Shown here piece after piece: positions 1 through 9,531 of a DNA stretch of 64,000 nucleotides. The notes beneath the pieces were generated by a model, which saw only the letters and a program-made list of their open reading frames with translations, did no database searches and was not told the DNA's origin. Location of the stretch: contig NZ_JAUSUQ010000003.1 of the NCBI RefSeq assembly GCF_030814135.1, positions 248,001 to 312,000 on the forward strand, in the 5' to 3' direction. Origin of the DNA: Caldalkalibacillus uzonensis (GTDB lineage: Bacteria > Bacillota > Bacilli > Caldalkalibacillales > Caldalkalibacillaceae). How positions within the stretch are numbered: the stretch's first letter is position 1; each line of letters begins with the position of its first letter. A program made the translations under genes and the position numbers.

Positions 1-34
1 ACATAAAATAAGGTAAGCAAATTAGGAGGCCTTT

Positions 35-790
35 ATGAAAGAACTTTTAAATGAAAATGAACTCCCGTGCATATGTACACCATTAACTGGTAAAAATAAA
101 GCAGAAATTATCTCTGAACTAGTAACTATTGTTCCTAAGAATCCTGATTTGATAGAATGGCGTGTTGATTTTTTTAACGATATTGACCAACTTGATGAAG
201 TGTTCTCTACACTACAGGAAATTTATAATCATAGCAATGGAATTCCTCTACTATTTACAATTCGCTCCCAAGCGGAAGGTGGACAAGAGATTCCTTTGCT
301 TGAAGATGAACGAGTTGAGTTACTTTGTAAGGTGTGCGAAAGCGATTTCATAGATATGATTGACTTTGAGGTATCGAATAACCCTGAACACATTAAACGT
401 TTAAGAGATGTTTCAAATAAACATCTAAAAAAACTTGTGTTATCTTATCATAATTTTGAATGCACACCTAAAAAAACAGAAATCTTTAAACATTTATTGA
501 TGATGCAGTTTTATGGTGCAGATGTTGCAAAAGCAGCCGTTATGCCTAACAGCCAGGAGGATGTCATTACTTTATTAGAAGTAACGAAAGAAGCGAAAGA
601 AACCTTAACCATTCCTGTTGTAACCATGTCTATGGGAGAGCTTGGTATAGTTAGCAGAATATTTGGCTGGTATTACGGTTCTGCTATTACATTTGCTGTT
701 GGAGATAAAAGTTCGGCCCCGGGTCAAATTCCCATTGAAACACTTCAACAGATAATCCGAATGGTAAAAGATTCTATCGGATACGATTAA
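35..790 (+). CDS. aroD: 3-dehydroquinate dehydratase, type I
   Basis: Type I 3-dehydroquinase (251 aa), a cytoplasmic shikimate-pathway enzyme that dehydrates 3-dehydroquinate through a Schiff base. Seen: the EWRVDFF motif near residue 42, the catalytic His in LSYHNF, the Schiff-base Lys in AKAAVMPN, and the C-terminal SAPGQIPI substrate loop, so all key residues are present. The ATG follows a strong AGGAGG at 24-29. The length fits the 250-255 aa family. No other aro gene is nearby. The gene is noticeably more AT-rich than the chromosome from 2.5 kb onward and sits beside ABC and IS110 remnants, so it may be an accessory or transferred copy (inference). Confidence 0.95.
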   Translation: MKELLNENELPCICTPLTGKNKAEIISELVTIVPKNPDLIEWRVDFFNDIDQLDEVFSTLQEIYNHSNGIPLLFTIRSQAEGGQEIPLLEDERVELLCKVCESDFIDMIDFEVSNNPEHIKRLRDVSNKHLKKLVLSYHNFECTPKKTEIFKHLLMMQFYGADVAKAAVMPNSQEDVITLLEVTKEAKETLTIPVVTMSMGELGIVSRIFGWYYGSAITFAVGDKSSAPGQIPIETLQQIIRMVKDSIGYD

Positions 791-794
791 AAAA

Positions 795-831
795 CGAAAC
801 CGAGTTTCCTTGTTTAGGAAGCTCGGTTTCA
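795..831. terminator. Stem-loop after aroD
   Basis: An inverted repeat with 9-bp outer arms (GAAACCGAG / CTCGGTTTC, 796-804 and 822-830), with further pairing inside, starts just after the aroD stop. On the plus strand it is not followed by a clean T-run. On the minus strand it is followed by a T-run, so it would terminate better in that direction. Confidence 0.55.
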
Positions 832-868
832 ATGTTGTAATAATTTTAAATTACTTCACTTTTATTAA

Positions 869-1099
869 GTTAAGTTGCGAAATGTCTCCTTTTCTTTGAA
901 AAGAGGGCAAACGATTGGTGTAGTGGGGCGTACAGGAAGCGGTAAATCCACTCTACTGAAGCAATTGATAAGACAGTATCCTGCAGAGAAAAGACAAATC
1001 TTTATCTCAGGAGTTCCTATTGAAGAGATCCCGCTAGACGATTGCGATTGCACAGCTGGATCGGATATGGATCATGAATCTGTTGTTCCGGTTCTATGA
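869..1099 (+). pseudogene. ABC transporter ATP-binding domain remnant
   Basis: A fragment of an exporter-type ABC ATPase resembling the YheI/YheH multidrug half-transporters. It begins inside the nucleotide-binding domain (NVSFSLKRGQTIGVVG), keeps a perfect Walker A (GRTGSGKST) and the ISGVPIEEIPLD strand, then runs into unrelated sequence and stops. There is no membrane domain upstream and no Q-loop, signature or Walker B downstream. No credible ribosome site precedes it. It is a decayed relic, not a functional gene. Confidence 0.75.
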
Positions 1100-1249
1100 T
1101 CCTCAACAAGTTATCCTCTCTAAATGATACAATATTAGAGAGTCGTATTAAAAATTACCAGTATGTTTCATAACATTTTAGGAAATAACTGAATACGCAA
1201 AGTCAAAATCTGAATATAAAACCTCAAATGGAAAGGATGTATTGATTTT

Positions 1250-1504
1250 ATGAGTGAAGAAACACGTCGAAAAGAGGCTGGGTTAAATAAAGACATAGCT
1301 CGTTGGACTGGCTGGATAGGTATTATTGTAGCTGTTATCGGTCTCTTTTTCGCTCCATTCTGGTTAGGCGGAACTGCTGTTGTATTAGGGATCATTACCC
1401 TGTTCAGCCCTATGAGAACATTAGCTTGGTGGTCCATTGTTTTGGGAATTGTAGCAATAGGTATTGGCTTCTTTTTTACCGGAGGATTTACACCACCTGC
1501 TTAA
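1250..1504 (+). CDS. Small membrane protein, unknown function
   Basis: An 84-aa protein with a short charged N-terminus (SEETRRKEAG) and three closely spaced hydrophobic stretches (about residues 20-36, 38-53, 58-76), so it is probably an integral membrane protein. The ATG follows GGAAAGGATG at about 11 nt. I do not recognise the family. It stands alone between the ABC relic and a DUF3189 gene. The hydrophobic pattern and plausible start argue for a real gene. Confidence 0.65.
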   Translation: MSEETRRKEAGLNKDIARWTGWIGIIVAVIGLFFAPFWLGGTAVVLGIITLFSPMRTLAWWSIVLGIVAIGIGFFFTGGFTPPA

Positions 1505-1626
1505 TAAGCAAATATTTTGACTATATTCCCCCTACACAACAAAAGATAAAGAGTTCAATATCCCCTTGTAATAAAGGGGATATATCTATGCAATACAGTT
1601 AAATGTACTAAAAAGGGTGAGTAAAG

Positions 1627-2151
1627 TTGATATTCATTTACAATTGTTATGCCGGTACTCATTCATCGGCTTTAGCAGCTGCATATCACCTCGAAAAATT
1701 ACCTAATGACCGACTTCCCACGAAAGAAGAAATCCTTAATGTCGATATTTTTAATAAATTATCAACAGATGACTTTGGGAAAATTATTTTTCATGGAGAA
1801 GATAGAGAAGGAAATAAGGTTTATACTCTTGGAAGAGGAAGGTCAAAAGAAGTAATCCCCGCTCTTCAAGATTTATGTTTACTCCTTCACCGTCATGGAA
1901 ACCTCACAGAAAAAATCATTTTTTCTAATGCTTCACCAACGGTCCCCTTATCCATGACATTTGGTGGTCTTTTTTCAAGACGATTACGCCTTCATTTTAT
2001 TGGAATTCCGTTACTAATTAGAGGAGCCAGACAAACTTATCACAACATTGCAGATCTCGTAAATCATACAAAAAAGGTAGCCAAAACAACACATCTTCCG
2101 GTTAAAGTTTTAGACAATAAATCTTTTGAAGTCAACCCTTTCCAAAAATAA
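1627..2151 (+). CDS. DUF3189 family protein
   Basis: A 174-aa protein beginning MIFIYNCYAGTHSS, the characteristic N-terminal strand and loop of DUF3189, a Bacillaceae/Clostridia family of unknown function. The gene starts with TTG at 1627, preceded by AAGGGTGA. No ATG fits the conserved N-terminus. There is no signal peptide or membrane segment, so it is probably cytoplasmic. The C-terminal half (HFIGIPLLIRGARQTY, then VNHTKKVAKTT) is typical of the family as I recall it. There are no operon partners. Confidence 0.75.
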   Translation: MIFIYNCYAGTHSSALAAAYHLEKLPNDRLPTKEEILNVDIFNKLSTDDFGKIIFHGEDREGNKVYTLGRGRSKEVIPALQDLCLLLHRHGNLTEKIIFSNASPTVPLSMTFGGLFSRRLRLHFIGIPLLIRGARQTYHNIADLVNHTKKVAKTTHLPVKVLDNKSFEVNPFQK

Positions 2152-2228
2152 TGTGTACCTCACTCAAAATTAAATCATTATTATTAGAAATACTTGTTTA
2201 TGTGTTCATATAAGAAATAATCCCCCGT

Positions 2229-2463
2229 TTGTTGGAGATAGAAGACATCGAAACGTTGGTCGTCAATGCCAGGAACATGAAGAATGTCTGTGAACGGAAA
2301 ACCGATGCCAAAGATGCCGAAGTATTGCTGATTTGTTGCGGCATGGCTTGCTACAGGTAGCTACATTCCGAATCGGAAACAACGTTCGGGAGCTGATTCG
2401 TTACCTCCGCAGTTTAATCGACGAGCGTGCGCGAAGGAGAAAAAGCCTAGAGCGACTAATATA
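2229..2463 (+). mobile_element. IS110-family transposase remnant
   Basis: Two adjacent frames read as one broken IS110 transposase core. Frame one gives VVNARNMKNV then ERKTDAKDAE, the KTD.KDAE motif with a DEDD-domain acidic residue. After a frameshift, frame two gives ADLLRHGLLQ then VRELIRYLRSLIDERARR. A stop in each frame and missing N- and C-terminal regions show it is dead. No terminal ends or flanking duplication could be recognised. It has probably been decaying for some time. Confidence 0.75.
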
Positions 2464-2551
2464 GAGCGGGACAATGGCCCGCTCTAAAAGATGTTCAAAC
2501 AGGGGATGAACGGCAATATTGGACGTCATGTGTTAAGCCATGTCAGCCGGT

Positions 2552-2707
2552 TTAAACCTCAGGCTCAAAGGTTTTACAATCGGTTTCTTTTTGATCAGCG
2601 GCCTGTTTGCCGTGATGGCTGACAATATAAATGGCATCGGCTGCACATTTATTGCCCTGTTCCCAGTATTTGCAGTTGCTCACTTCACACAACACATCTC
2701 TGGCCAT
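2552..2707 (-). CDS. DUF1540 domain protein, 51 aa
   Basis: A small Cys-rich protein (MARDVLCEVSNCKYW...), with Cys at residues 7, 12, 21 and 44. The VxNCxYW...C pattern is typical of DUF1540, short Firmicute proteins thought to bind metal and often linked to sporulation. The minus-strand ATG at 2707 has GGAGG 8 nt upstream. It lies downstream of the fadNAE terminator in the same orientation, so it is probably a separate transcript. Function unknown. Confidence 0.8.
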   Translation of the reverse strand: MARDVLCEVSNCKYWEQGNKCAADAIYIVSHHGKQAADQKETDCKTFEPEV

Positions 2708-2816
2708 GGCATTCACCTCCCTGTTCTCTTAATTTTCTCCGTACACTGGAAAAGCATTCTTGCCATTTTATACGAGCTGAAAAGTTCTCTCTGTCATGAG
2801 TGATTTAAAGACCTTG

Positions 2817-2853
2817 CTAAAAAAAACGGCCGGACACTCTGTTCCGGCCGTTA
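2817..2853 (-). terminator. Terminator of fadNAE operon
   Basis: A GC-rich stem with perfect 10-bp arms (AACGGCCGGA / TCCGGCCGTT), an 8-nt loop and, on the minus strand, an immediate run of T. It lies 50 bases beyond the fadE stop. Confidence 0.9.
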
Positions 2854-2903
2854 GACAAGAGAGGAGATTGATGTTACACACATGGTGCTTTAAACAACCA
2901 TAC

Positions 2904-4688
2904 TTAAACCACATACTTTTCGGCTTCAATAATACGGTTGGCAATACGCCGCTTGATTTCAATGGTATTAATCGGATTGTGACGGGTCAGTTTTTTCACA
3001 ATGGCCAGCATGGTACGCAAGGTATCCCCTTCTTCCATGGCAGCCAGACTCTCTCTGGCGATCCCTTCCAGACGCTGCAGGGCTTCCTGGACATAGACGC
3101 GGGTGTAGTCCAGCTTTTGCTGTTCCTTAGCTTCACCGTTTTTCTGTACGGCTTTTTCCGTTCTCAGGATGGCACTTTCCATGCCGTAAATTTCAATGAC
3201 CATGTCAGCGATGTGGGCCAACAGTTCCTGCTCTTTTTCCAGCTCTTGCTGATATTTTTGCACGCCAGTGCCGGCTACCATCAGGAACAGTTTTTTGGCC
3301 ATCTCCAGATGCTGTTTTTCTTTAGCCAGCAGTTCGCTTTCATCCGGCTCCTGGGGCATCAGCATCATCAGCTCTTCCTGCAGGCCGCTGGCTTTGGACA
3401 ACAGATCCAGCTCCCCTTTCATCACTTTGCGCATGAGCGTGGCCGGAATGAGCAAACGGTTAATCTCGTTGGTGCCCTCAAAAATACGATTAATACGGGA
3501 ATCACGGTAGGCATTCTCCACCTCGTACTCGCTCATGTAGCCGTAACCGCCATGGATCTGCACTGCTTCATCCACCACAAAGTCGAGGGCTTCCGAGCCG
3601 TATACTTTGTTGATGGAGCATTCAATGGCATATTCGGCAATGGATTTGGCCACTTCCAGGCCGTTTTGCATCTCCTCTTCGCTCAGTTGGCCCAGCTTTT
3701 CTTCAAACAGGCCAGTGGTGCGGTAAACCATGCTTTCGTTAACAAAGGTGCGGATGGCCATGTCGGCCAGTTTGTTTTTGATCAAGTTAAAATTGGCAAT
3801 CGGTTGTTTGAATTGCTTGCGCTCTTTCGCATATTTAACCGAAATCTCCAGCAGCCGTTTGGTGGAACCGACGCAGCCCACGGCCAGCTTGTAGCGTCCA
3901 ATGTTCAGAATATTAAAGGCGATCACGTGCCCTTTACCAATCTCACCCAGCACATTTTCAACAGGCACTTTGGCTTCATCCAGGATCAAGGTGCGGGTGG
4001 ATGACCCCTTAATGCCCATCTTCTTCTCTTCAGGACCGGTGGAGACACCCTCATAGTCCCGCTCAACAATAAAGGCGGTAAATTTTTCCCCATCCACTTT
4101 GGCGTAGACAACAAACACATCAGCAAAGCCGGAGTTGGTGATCCATTGCTTTTCCCCAGTTAACAGATAGTATTTGCCGCAATCGCTTAATTTAGCCACC
4201 GTTTTGGCCCCCAGGGCATCGGAGCCGGAAGAAGGTTCTGTCAGGGCATAAGCGGCAATTTTTTCGCCCGTAGCCAGGGCAGGCAGGTACTTTTTCTTCT
4301 GCTCTTCATTACCGAAAAAGACGATGGGTAAAGTGCCGATTCCCACGTGAGCCCCAAAACTGAGGGCAAAAGAACGTCCCGGGGACAGGTATTCGGTAAT
4401 CAGAGAGGAACTGATTTTGTCCAAGCCCAAACCGCCATATTTTTCAGGTATATCGGCACCCAAGAGACCCAGTTCTCCTGCCTGCTTCAACAGTCTCACC
4501 GTATGCTCAAAGTTGTGGTTCTCAATTTCCTCCAAAACCGGTCTGACTTCGTTCAACACAAATTCTTCTGTTGTTTTGGCGATCATGCGGTGCTCTTCAC
4601 TAAATTCTTCAGGTGTCAACACTTGCTCCGGCGTGACATCCTCGATTAAAAAGCCTCCGCCACGCACAAAGGATTTCACATCATTCAT
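2904..4688 (-). CDS. fadE: Acyl-CoA dehydrogenase FadE
   Basis: A 594-aa FAD-dependent acyl-CoA dehydrogenase, first step of fatty-acid beta-oxidation, matching the length of B. subtilis FadE (YusJ). Seen: an N-terminal helical domain, the mid-domain ALTEPSSGSDA and KQWITNSGFADVF motifs, a C-terminal helical domain with QIHGGYGYMSEYEVE, and FEGTNEINRLL carrying the catalytic Glu. About 170 extra C-terminal residues are characteristic of this long subfamily. It is last in fadN-fadA-fadE, 55 nt after fadA, and is followed by a strong terminator. The ATG has a good GGAGGAG site. Expected to be repressed by FadR through the operator upstream of fadN. Confidence 0.95.
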   Translation of the reverse strand: MNDVKSFVRGGGFLIEDVTPEQVLTPEEFSEEHRMIAKTTEEFVLNEVRPVLEEIENHNFEHTVRLLKQAGELGLLGADIPEKYGGLGLDKISSSLITEYLSPGRSFALSFGAHVGIGTLPIVFFGNEEQKKKYLPALATGEKIAAYALTEPSSGSDALGAKTVAKLSDCGKYYLLTGEKQWITNSGFADVFVVYAKVDGEKFTAFIVERDYEGVSTGPEEKKMGIKGSSTRTLILDEAKVPVENVLGEIGKGHVIAFNILNIGRYKLAVGCVGSTKRLLEISVKYAKERKQFKQPIANFNLIKNKLADMAIRTFVNESMVYRTTGLFEEKLGQLSEEEMQNGLEVAKSIAEYAIECSINKVYGSEALDFVVDEAVQIHGGYGYMSEYEVENAYRDSRINRIFEGTNEINRLLIPATLMRKVMKGELDLLSKASGLQEELMMLMPQEPDESELLAKEKQHLEMAKKLFLMVAGTGVQKYQQELEKEQELLAHIADMVIEIYGMESAILRTEKAVQKNGEAKEQQKLDYTRVYVQEALQRLEGIARESLAAMEEGDTLRTMLAIVKKLTRHNPINTIEIKRRIANRIIEAEKYVV

Positions 4689-4743
4689 GTTTATCTCCTC
4701 CTTGTTTTCCTTAATTCACACTTTATATTCCATTCTCTTAATC

Positions 4744-5925
4744 TCATTCACACAGTTCAAACACACCGGCTGCGCCCATGCCGCCGCCGATACACATGGT
4801 CACAACCCCAAAACGTTCCCCACGCCGTCTCATTTCATAGGCCAGGGTCAGAGTCAGTTTGGCTCCGGTACAACCCAGCGGATGGCCCAGGGCGATCGCC
4901 CCGCCGTTCACATTCACTCTCTCTTCATCCAATCCCAAGTGGCGAATAACCTGAATGGACTGGGAAGCAAAGGCTTCATTCAGTTCCACCAACCCTACAT
5001 CATCCAGGGTAATACCGGCCAGTTTAAGAGCTTTGGGTACTGCTTCCACCGGACCGATACCCATAATGTCCGGATCAACGCCGCCAACAGCAAAGGATTT
5101 AAAGGCCAGCAGCGGTTGTAAGCCCAGTTCATCCGCCTTTTCTCTGCTCATGACCACCACAGCAGCTGCTCCGTCACTGGTCTGAGAGGCATTGCCCGCT
5201 GTCACCGTTCCCCGGGGATGGAAGGCCGGCTTTAACGTAGCCAAAATCTCCATGGTAGTGTTGGGGCGCACCCCTTCATCTGTATCAAAGGTGAAGGTGC
5301 GTTCCTGAACCTGGCCGTTTTCATCCAGATAACGCTCGGTAACCGGCACCGGGACAATTTCCTCTTTGAAGCGACCCTCTTTAATGGCCGCGGCTGCCCG
5401 TTGGTGACTGCGCACGGCAAAAGCATCCTGATCTTCACGGCTGATTTCAAAGCGGCGGGCCACCTCTTCCGCCGTATGCCCCATACTCATGTAGGCTTCA
5501 GGCAAGTTTTCCATCAGCCAGGGATTGGGAGCCACTTTATGCCCGCCCATAGGCACGCGGGTCATGCTTTCCACTCCGCCGGCAATCATCACGTCGGCAT
5601 GGCCCAGCATAATTTTTTCCGCCGCAAAAGCGATCGCCTGCAAACCTGAGGAGCAAAAGCGGTTAATGGTGATGCCCGGTGTGGTGGTGGGCAGCCCGGC
5701 ACGAAGGGCGATAATGCGGGCCATATTCATGCCTTGCTCCCCTTCCGGGAAGGCGCACCCGATAATGATATCCTCAATTAAGGCAGGATCAAAATCTCCC
5801 GCGCGCTTAATGGCTTCTTTGACAACCAGGGCGCCCATATCTTCCGGCCGGACCTGCTTGAGCGATCCTTTTTTTGCTTTGCCAACCGGTGTGCGGGCCC
5901 CCGCTACAATCACTGCTTCTCTCAC
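4744..5925 (-). CDS. fadA: Acetyl-CoA C-acyltransferase (thiolase)
   Basis: A 393-aa thiolase that cleaves 3-ketoacyl-CoA with CoA, the last beta-oxidation step. Nucleophile Cys91 lies in [26 protein letters not shown] and CIGGGMGAA supply the other catalytic loops. The frame is open 39 codons further upstream, but the start is the GTG at 5925: it follows AAGGAGGAG by 6 nt and gives the conserved N-terminus [15 protein letters not shown]. An upstream start would overlap the fadN coding end. Middle gene of the operon. Confidence 0.95.
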   Translation of the reverse strand: MREAVIVAGARTPVGKAKKGSLKQVRPEDMGALVVKEAIKRAGDFDPALIEDIIIGCAFPEGEQGMNMARIIALRAGLPTTTPGITINRFCSSGLQAIAFAAEKIMLGHADVMIAGGVESMTRVPMGGHKVAPNPWLMENLPEAYMSMGHTAEEVARRFEISREDQDAFAVRSHQRAAAAIKEGRFKEEIVPVPVTERYLDENGQVQERTFTFDTDEGVRPNTTMEILATLKPAFHPRGTVTAGNASQTSDGAAAVVVMSREKADELGLQPLLAFKSFAVGGVDPDIMGIGPVEAVPKALKLAGITLDDVGLVELNEAFASQSIQVIRHLGLDEERVNVNGGAIALGHPLGCTGAKLTLTLAYEMRRRGERFGVVTMCIGGGMGAAGVFELCE

Positions 5926-5972
5926 GGCACTCTCCTCCTTGTTTTTCAGATGATTGATGTGCTGGCGTTCCC

Positions 5973-8372
5973 TTAGTTTCTGAGAGGCTTGCCTTTGGTG
6001 AGCATGTATTGCATCCGCTGTTGTGTTTTTGGTTCGCCGCACAAGCTTAAGAAGGCTTCGCGCTCAACGTCCAGCAAGTATTGCTCATCCACCAGGGTTC
6101 CCTGTGGCAGATTTCCTCCGCATAAGACATGGGCCAGTTTTTCGGCAATTTTGTAATCATGGTCGCTGATCTGGCCGCCTTTTTTGAAGGTATAGGCGCC
6201 CAGCAGCAATACGGCTTTTCCTTCTTGCCCGACCACTGGAATCTTTTGGGGCTGAGGCGCACGGTAGCCTGCCCGGGCCAGCTCCAGCACTTTTTGTTTG
6301 GCATCGTAGATCAGGAAGCTTTGATTGATGCTGATGCCATCCTGCGGCCGGATAAACTGATACTGACGGGCTTCCTCAGCACTGGTGGACACCTTAGCCA
6401 TAGCGATCGTCTCAAAAGCGAGATTGACCAGCTGCTGCAGATCCACATTGGCTTTGTCCGGCACACTGTCATACAGGCGTAACAGCACTTCTTTGTTGCC
6501 TCCGCCGCCCGGGATCAAGCCGACGCCCACTTCAACCAGTCCCATGTACGTTTCCGCAGCAGCCTGAATACGTGCGGCAGGCAAACAGAATTCAGTGCCC
6601 CCTCCCAAGGTCATGGCGAATGGTGCAGCCACCACCGGCTTTTCACTGTAACGGATGGCCATGGTTGCTTGCTGGAACTGGCGCACCATGAAGTCAATTT
6701 CCGGCCAGTTCATTTCTTGGGCTTCCATGAGCAAGAGCATCAAGTTGGCACCCACACAGAAGTTTTTGCCCTGGTTGCCGATGACCAATCCTTCATAGTT
6801 TCTGGCCACTTCATCCAGGCTGAAGTGCAGCATGTGGATGATGTCAGCTCCAATGGCATTGTTCGGGGAATGGAATTCAAGCAGAGCCACACCATCACCA
6901 ATATCGATCAAGCTGGCTCCGGCATTTTGCTTAATCACTTTGCCTTGTTCTTTTAATGCCACCAGGGAGATCTCTTCCGGCCGTTCTTCCACCTGCTTAT
7001 ACTCACCATGGCTGATATAGAACGTTTTGCCTTGTTCCCGGTTGTAGAAGAAGGTTTTCCCCTTGGCCAGCATCGTTTTGATCCAGTCGGGCACCTGTTC
7101 CCCTTCTTCTTCCATGCGGGCTACAGATTGTTGCAAACCAATGGCATCCCAGGTTTCGAACGGACCCATTTCCCAGCCGAAGCCCCACTTCATGGCCTGG
7201 TCGATGCTGACAATATCATCGGCTATCTCACCCAGTTTGTCAGCCGAATAGAGCAGCACCCGTTTCATAATGTTCCAGACCAGCTTGCCGGCCCGGTCCT
7301 TGGCATAAACAATGGTCCGGATCTTCTCAGCGAGATCTTTTTTGCCTTTGCTTTGTTGCAGTGAAGGGGCATTCAACTTTTTGCGCGGCACATATTCCAT
7401 GGTGTTGTAATCCAACTCCAGGATTTCGCTGCCTTTGTCCCCTTTCACTTTCTTGAAAAAGCCTTGTCCTGCTTTAGAGCCAATCCAGCCTTTATTCACC
7501 ATGTGCTGCATAAAATCCGGCAGTTTGAACACATCTTGTTCAGTAGGATCGCTCACATTTTCCCGCACGTTATGGGCCACATGGGCAAAGGTATCCAGAC
7601 CGACCACGTCCAGAGTACGGAAGGTGGCACTTTTTGGCCGTCCTATGGCCGGACCAGTCACTGAGTCCACTTCACCCACACTGTAGCCGCCCTTGACCAT
7701 TTCGTCCACGATGACCATCAAGCCGTAACAACCGATGCGGTTAGCAATAAAGTTGGGTGTATCTTTGGCCAGCACCACCCCTTTGCCCAGCACTTTTTCA
7801 CCAAACTCTTTCATAAATTGCACCACTTCGGAATCCGTCTTGGCCGTTGGGATTACTTCCAACAGCTTCAGATAGCGGGGCGGATTGAAAAAGTGGGTGC
7901 CCAGAAAATGACGGAGAAACGCCTCGGAACGCCCCTCACTCATCGCCTCCACCGAAATGCCGGAGGTGTTGGTGGAAACAATGGCATTCTCCTTACGGTA
8001 AGGCTCAATTTTGGCCAGCACTTGCTGCTTCACATCCAAGCGCTCAACGACCACTTCTACAATCCAGTCCACTTCCTTCAATTTGTCCAGGTCGTCTTCC
8101 AGATTGCAGGCGGTGATCAGTTCAATCCGGCTTTTGTCATACAAAGGGGCCGGTTTCTGCTTTAACAGCTTTTGCCGGTTTTGCTCGGCAATGCGGTTGC
8201 GCACCACTTTGTCTTCAAGTGTTAAGCCTTTCCTTTGCTCTTCCTCTGTTAAAGATTGCGGCACAATGTCAAACATGTACACCGGTATGCCCACATTGGC
8301 CAAATGGGCGGCAATGCCGGCACCCATCACACCGGAGCCAATCACAGCCGCTTTGTTGATACGATAACCCAT
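5973..8372 (-). CDS. fadN: 3-hydroxyacyl-CoA dehydrogenase / enoyl-CoA hydratase FadN
   Basis: A 799-aa bifunctional beta-oxidation enzyme. N-terminal Rossmann domain: [17 protein letters not shown] near residue 11, then [17 protein letters not shown] with the catalytic His region. Two dehydrogenase C-terminal domains follow. The C-terminal third is a crotonase domain (oxyanion-type [13 protein letters not shown], then MTLGGGTEF and [10 protein letters not shown]). This order, dehydrogenase first and hydratase last, matches B. subtilis FadN (YusL, 789 aa). First gene of the operon; ATG preceded by GGGAGGGG. A FadR palindrome lies about 100 nt upstream. Confidence 0.95.
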   Translation of the reverse strand: MGYRINKAAVIGSGVMGAGIAAHLANVGIPVYMFDIVPQSLTEEEQRKGLTLEDKVVRNRIAEQNRQKLLKQKPAPLYDKSRIELITACNLEDDLDKLKEVDWIVEVVVERLDVKQQVLAKIEPYRKENAIVSTNTSGISVEAMSEGRSEAFLRHFLGTHFFNPPRYLKLLEVIPTAKTDSEVVQFMKEFGEKVLGKGVVLAKDTPNFIANRIGCYGLMVIVDEMVKGGYSVGEVDSVTGPAIGRPKSATFRTLDVVGLDTFAHVAHNVRENVSDPTEQDVFKLPDFMQHMVNKGWIGSKAGQGFFKKVKGDKGSEILELDYNTMEYVPRKKLNAPSLQQSKGKKDLAEKIRTIVYAKDRAGKLVWNIMKRVLLYSADKLGEIADDIVSIDQAMKWGFGWEMGPFETWDAIGLQQSVARMEEEGEQVPDWIKTMLAKGKTFFYNREQGKTFYISHGEYKQVEERPEEISLVALKEQGKVIKQNAGASLIDIGDGVALLEFHSPNNAIGADIIHMLHFSLDEVARNYEGLVIGNQGKNFCVGANLMLLLMEAQEMNWPEIDFMVRQFQQATMAIRYSEKPVVAAPFAMTLGGGTEFCLPAARIQAAAETYMGLVEVGVGLIPGGGGNKEVLLRLYDSVPDKANVDLQQLVNLAFETIAMAKVSTSAEEARQYQFIRPQDGISINQSFLIYDAKQKVLELARAGYRAPQPQKIPVVGQEGKAVLLLGAYTFKKGGQISDHDYKIAEKLAHVLCGGNLPQGTLVDEQYLLDVEREAFLSLCGEPKTQQRMQYMLTKGKPLRN

Positions 8373-8470
8373 TGTCTATTCCCCTCCCTGAAATGTTCTG
8401 TTGTTTAAGGCCTGTACCAGAGGTGAAACAGGCGCTATGTACCCTATTAAGATACATATGCTTTACATTT

Positions 8471-8488
8471 TGAATGAATGTTCATTCA
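8471..8488 (-). promoter_or_regulatory. FadR operator upstream of fadN
   Basis: TGAATGAATGTTCATTCA is a palindrome with perfect 8-bp arms and a 2-bp centre. It fits the TGAATGA...TCATTCA operator known for the Bacillus TetR-type repressor FadR, which is released by long-chain acyl-CoA. Its place between the fadN start and a plausible promoter zone supports control of fadNAE. I did not find a convincing -35/-10 pair. Confidence 0.88.
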
Positions 8489-8528
8489 TTATTGGTGCTG
8501 AAAAAACATTCCTGCACATCAGCCTGGA

Positions 8529-8543
8529 ATGTAAACGCTTTAG
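8529..8543 (-). promoter_or_regulatory. Candidate CcpA (cre) site
   Basis: ATGTAAACGCTTTAG resembles the catabolite-responsive element (core TGWAANCGNTNWCA) with about two mismatches in the right half-site. It lies about 45 nt upstream of the FadR operator, where carbon repression of beta-oxidation would act. This is a motif match only. Confidence 0.4.
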
Positions 8544-8728
8544 AATATTCTACTTATACTATAAGCCAAAATCATTTTTCTATCAACAGAAAAATTTAAA
8601 AATTTTCAAGTGGCTGTATTCAGCATAGGCCAATTAGTAAAAACATTAATCCTGCGTCAAAAAAACTGTTAGAAAAAGTAACAAGTTTTCACCTGTGACA
8701 GAATAAATATGGTATAACTTAGTAAAGA

Positions 8729-8755
8729 GAACGCTGATGCACAACATCAGCGTTC
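8729..8755. other. Perfect 11-bp hairpin in intergenic region
   Basis: GAACGCTGATG and CATCAGCGTTC flank a CACAA loop in a gene-free stretch between fadN and the 45-aa gene. No T-run follows on either strand, so it is not a classic terminator. A TATAAC-like box lies just upstream. It could be a protein-binding palindrome, a 3' processing element or part of a small RNA. Apart from this hairpin, the FadR palindrome and the cre-like site, I see nothing in 8373-8864. Confidence 0.5.
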
Positions 8756-8864
8756 TGATCATCTTCGTACATTCGTACTCCTCATAGCTGATTGCGGATC
8801 ACAGGATTCATACGCCATTTAGATTTCAATGACCAGCCATACATCTGACATACCGCAATAACTA

Positions 8865-9002
8865 TTAATCCTCAGCTTTGCCCCGGTCTTTCTTCCGCCC
8901 GCGATAAACATATAACAGCACACCTATCACACCGACAATGGTTAAGATCACAAAGGCATAATCATTGGACAACTCCATGATCATATGCTCTCTTGGGTTC
9001 AT
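8865..9002 (-). CDS. Small single-pass membrane protein, 45 aa
   Basis: The 45-aa ORF (MNPREHMIMELSNDYAFVIL...) has one transmembrane helix (about residues 16-33) followed by a strongly basic tail (RGRKKDRGK). It resembles the small Bacillaceae proteins named for an EYxxD motif, here MELSND, but the match is weak. The ATG has AGGGAGG 7 nt upstream. It sits just downstream of, and in line with, a DUF2892 gene. Confidence 0.65.
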   Translation of the reverse strand: MNPREHMIMELSNDYAFVILTIVGVIGVLLYVYRGRKKDRGKAED

Positions 9003-9064
9003 CACCAATCCTCCCTGTTCCCCTTTGATCCGGCTGATACGAGCCGGAATGCAGCTTCAAAGAC

Positions 9065-9349
9065 TTAAGTTTCTTTGTAATAGCCGGTTTGAGGAGCTTC
9101 ATAATCCTTGGGCATCTCTTCCCGTTTTTCTGAGGGCAGCAGGCGTGCGGAGTTCATGTTTAACATAGCCAGCATAGGGCAATAACGGGTAATGCCCTCC
9201 GCTACTTTCATGGCCGAAGCCATTGTGACCATCATGGGAAATCCCCGGTTGGGATGCCGAACCATTTGGGCAGTTCCCCAAGCTACACCAGTCAAACCAA
9301 ACGTGATACGCACAATGGCGTCAAACGTACCGACATTTTTCTTCATCAT
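9065..9349 (-). CDS. DUF2892 family membrane protein
   Basis: A 94-aa protein starting MMKKNVGTFDAIVRITFG, the standard opening of DUF2892 (YgaP-type inner-membrane domain), with two hydrophobic segments and the MKVAEGITRYCPMLAMLN region. In other proteins this domain is fused to rhodanese; here it stands alone. AAGGAGG lies 6 nt from the ATG. Its role is unknown, possibly sulfur or thiol handling (inference). Confidence 0.85.
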   Translation of the reverse strand: MMKKNVGTFDAIVRITFGLTGVAWGTAQMVRHPNRGFPMMVTMASAMKVAEGITRYCPMLAMLNMNSARLLPSEKREEMPKDYEAPQTGYYKET

Positions 9350-9469
9350 TTGTTCCTCCTTCGTAACATGCTTACCATGTCCTTAGTATGTAAAAAAAGG
9401 CACGAATCATGCATGTCGGCTCTGATTGTTGCTGTCAATGATTTGTCAAATCTGCACACGGTGCTAACC

Positions 9470-9498
9470 TTGATCCTGCCCGCAAAAATCGTCATAAT
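9470..9498 (+). promoter_or_regulatory. SigA-type promoter for hemEHY
   Basis: TTGATC and CATAAT are separated by exactly 17 nt, ending 33 nt before the hemE ATG. It fits the vegetative consensus with a few mismatches. Assignment by sequence only. Confidence 0.6.
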
Positions 9499-9531
9499 GA
9501 AAGTTAGTGAGACGAAAAGAGAGGGAAAAAC

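Noticed and set aside
2540..2803. Plus-strand open frame of 87 codons
   Set aside because: The opposite strand encodes a recognisable DUF1540 protein with a good ribosome site.
2796..4004. Long plus-strand open frame (402 codons) opposite fadE
   Set aside because: Antisense shadow of a clearly conserved acyl-CoA dehydrogenase; low-complexity His/Phe/Gln composition and no family resemblance.
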